DNA of 13,306 bases. Source: RGIG1959 sp045651865 (lineage in GTDB: Bacteria; Bacillota; Clostridia; Oscillospirales; Acutalibacteraceae). Shown in pieces: positions 12,986 through 13,306 of this stretch; within the stretch, counting starts at the first letter, position 1; each line of letters opens with the position of its first letter. The notes beneath the pieces were generated by a model, which did not search any database, was not told where the DNA came from, and saw only the letters and a list, made by a program, of their open reading frames with translations. Where the stretch lies: the NCBI GenBank assembly GCA_045651865.1, contig JAZRTC010000144.1:1-13306 (forward strand), read 5' to 3'. Made by a program: the position numbers and the translations under genes.

Positions 12986-13306
12986 TTACAGCAGTTTGCT
13001 TCCGCGTACGGAAAGACGGCGGTGGATTCCTACGGCGAGCAGCAGAGCCGTGACGCCGGCGAGGAGTTTTCCGAGAATCACCGGCCCGATGTACGCCGCA
13101 TCAAACGCCATCGTGAACGCGAGATGTCCCGCGAACGTGAACGCGCCCGAAATGGCAAAAGCGGAATTCAGCACGATCCCTTTTTCATCCATGTCCGGGA
13201 CCATTTCATACGTTGTCACGCTGGTGGCAAGGGAGGAGAGAAATCCAAGGGATGCGGTTTCATTGATACCCATGACTCCGCCCAGCTTCTGCAGAGGTTT
13301 TGTGAG
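12986..13306 (-). CDS. eutH: EutH-like ethanolamine permease, C-terminal part (cut by window edge)
   Basis: The last 106 residues of a membrane transporter; the frame runs without a stop into the window edge, so the true start is outside. The order KPLQKLGGVMGINETASLGF, then a Met-Asp-Glu-Lys-Gly segment (PDMDEKGIVLNSAFAISGAF), GHLAFT, and GPVILGKLLAGVTALLLA matches the C-terminus of EutH, which imports ethanolamine for breakdown by the eut pathway. Two membrane segments are visible (about 13155-13085 and 13070-13020), and it ends in a basic tail (HRRLSVRG). No other eut gene is in view. An internal ATG at 13271-13273 (in GVMGIN) should not be taken as the start, because the homologous region continues upstream of it. 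Identity is from memory of the family. Confidence 0.85.
   Translation of the reverse strand, partial: LTKPLQKLGGVMGINETASLGFLSSLATSVTTYEMVPDMDEKGIVLNSAFAISGAFTFAGHLAFTMAFDAAYIGPVILGKLLAGVTALLLAVGIHRRLSVRGSKLL

Overview
The window looks like chromosomal DNA of a low-to-mid GC Gram-positive bacterium, most likely a Clostridia (Oscillospiraceae/Ruminococcaceae-like gut lineage). The evidence is the strong AGGAG-type ribosome sites, near-consensus sigma-A promoters with 17-bp spacers, hairpin plus U-tract terminators, an iscS-iscU pair with no iscR, hscA or hscB between or next to the genes present, a YtrA-type GntR regulator in front of an ABC-2 exporter, and a surface glycerophosphodiesterase anchored by a C-terminal membrane helix. 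I cannot name a genus or species from the sequence alone.

Layout. Positions 1-2033 (minus strand): the start of iscU (cut by the window edge), iscS (cysteine desulfurase) with its own promoter, and rnhA (RNase HI). The rnhA promoter fires away from that of the next gene, with 16 bp between the two -35 boxes. Positions 2050-3965 (plus): a secreted, membrane-anchored glycerophosphodiester phosphodiesterase with a degenerate N-terminal barrel, ended by a perfect hairpin terminator. Positions 3996-7112 (plus): an XRE-type repressor-like protein with membrane helices, a membrane protein with a TPR-like interior domain 1 nt behind it, then a MerR-type regulator that also carries a membrane helix and has a promoter with the 19-bp spacer typical of MerR targets. 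The 3' end of the MerR gene has a reading-frame conflict. Positions 7114-9493 (plus): a YtrA-like GntR regulator, an ABC ATPase, an ABC-2 permease and a small anchored protein, tightly packed. Positions 9482-10047: a small four-helix membrane protein with its own promoter and a bidirectional terminator. Positions 10061-12965: a DtxR/IdeR-like metal regulator (minus), divergent from feoA-feoB (plus), the ferrous iron uptake system. Positions 12986-13306 (minus): the C-terminal part of EutH, an ethanolamine permease.

How the parts fit. Iron is the clearest theme: feoAB imports Fe(II), and the neighbouring regulator has DtxR-type iron-site residues (Met9, Cys100, Glu103, His104) rather than MntR-type ones. 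A site matching 15 of 19 positions of the DtxR/IdeR consensus lies at the predicted feoA transcription start. A second copy of its core, TTAGC-N4-GCTAA, lies in a 12-bp hairpin just before feoB. IscS and IscU, at the other end, use iron for Fe-S clusters. The middle of the window is a run of signalling and envelope genes: two consecutive DNA-binding proteins with membrane helices, a GntR-controlled exporter, and several small membrane proteins with no assigned function. I see no CRISPR array, insertion sequence, tRNA or rRNA, and no gene-free stretch over 300 bases.
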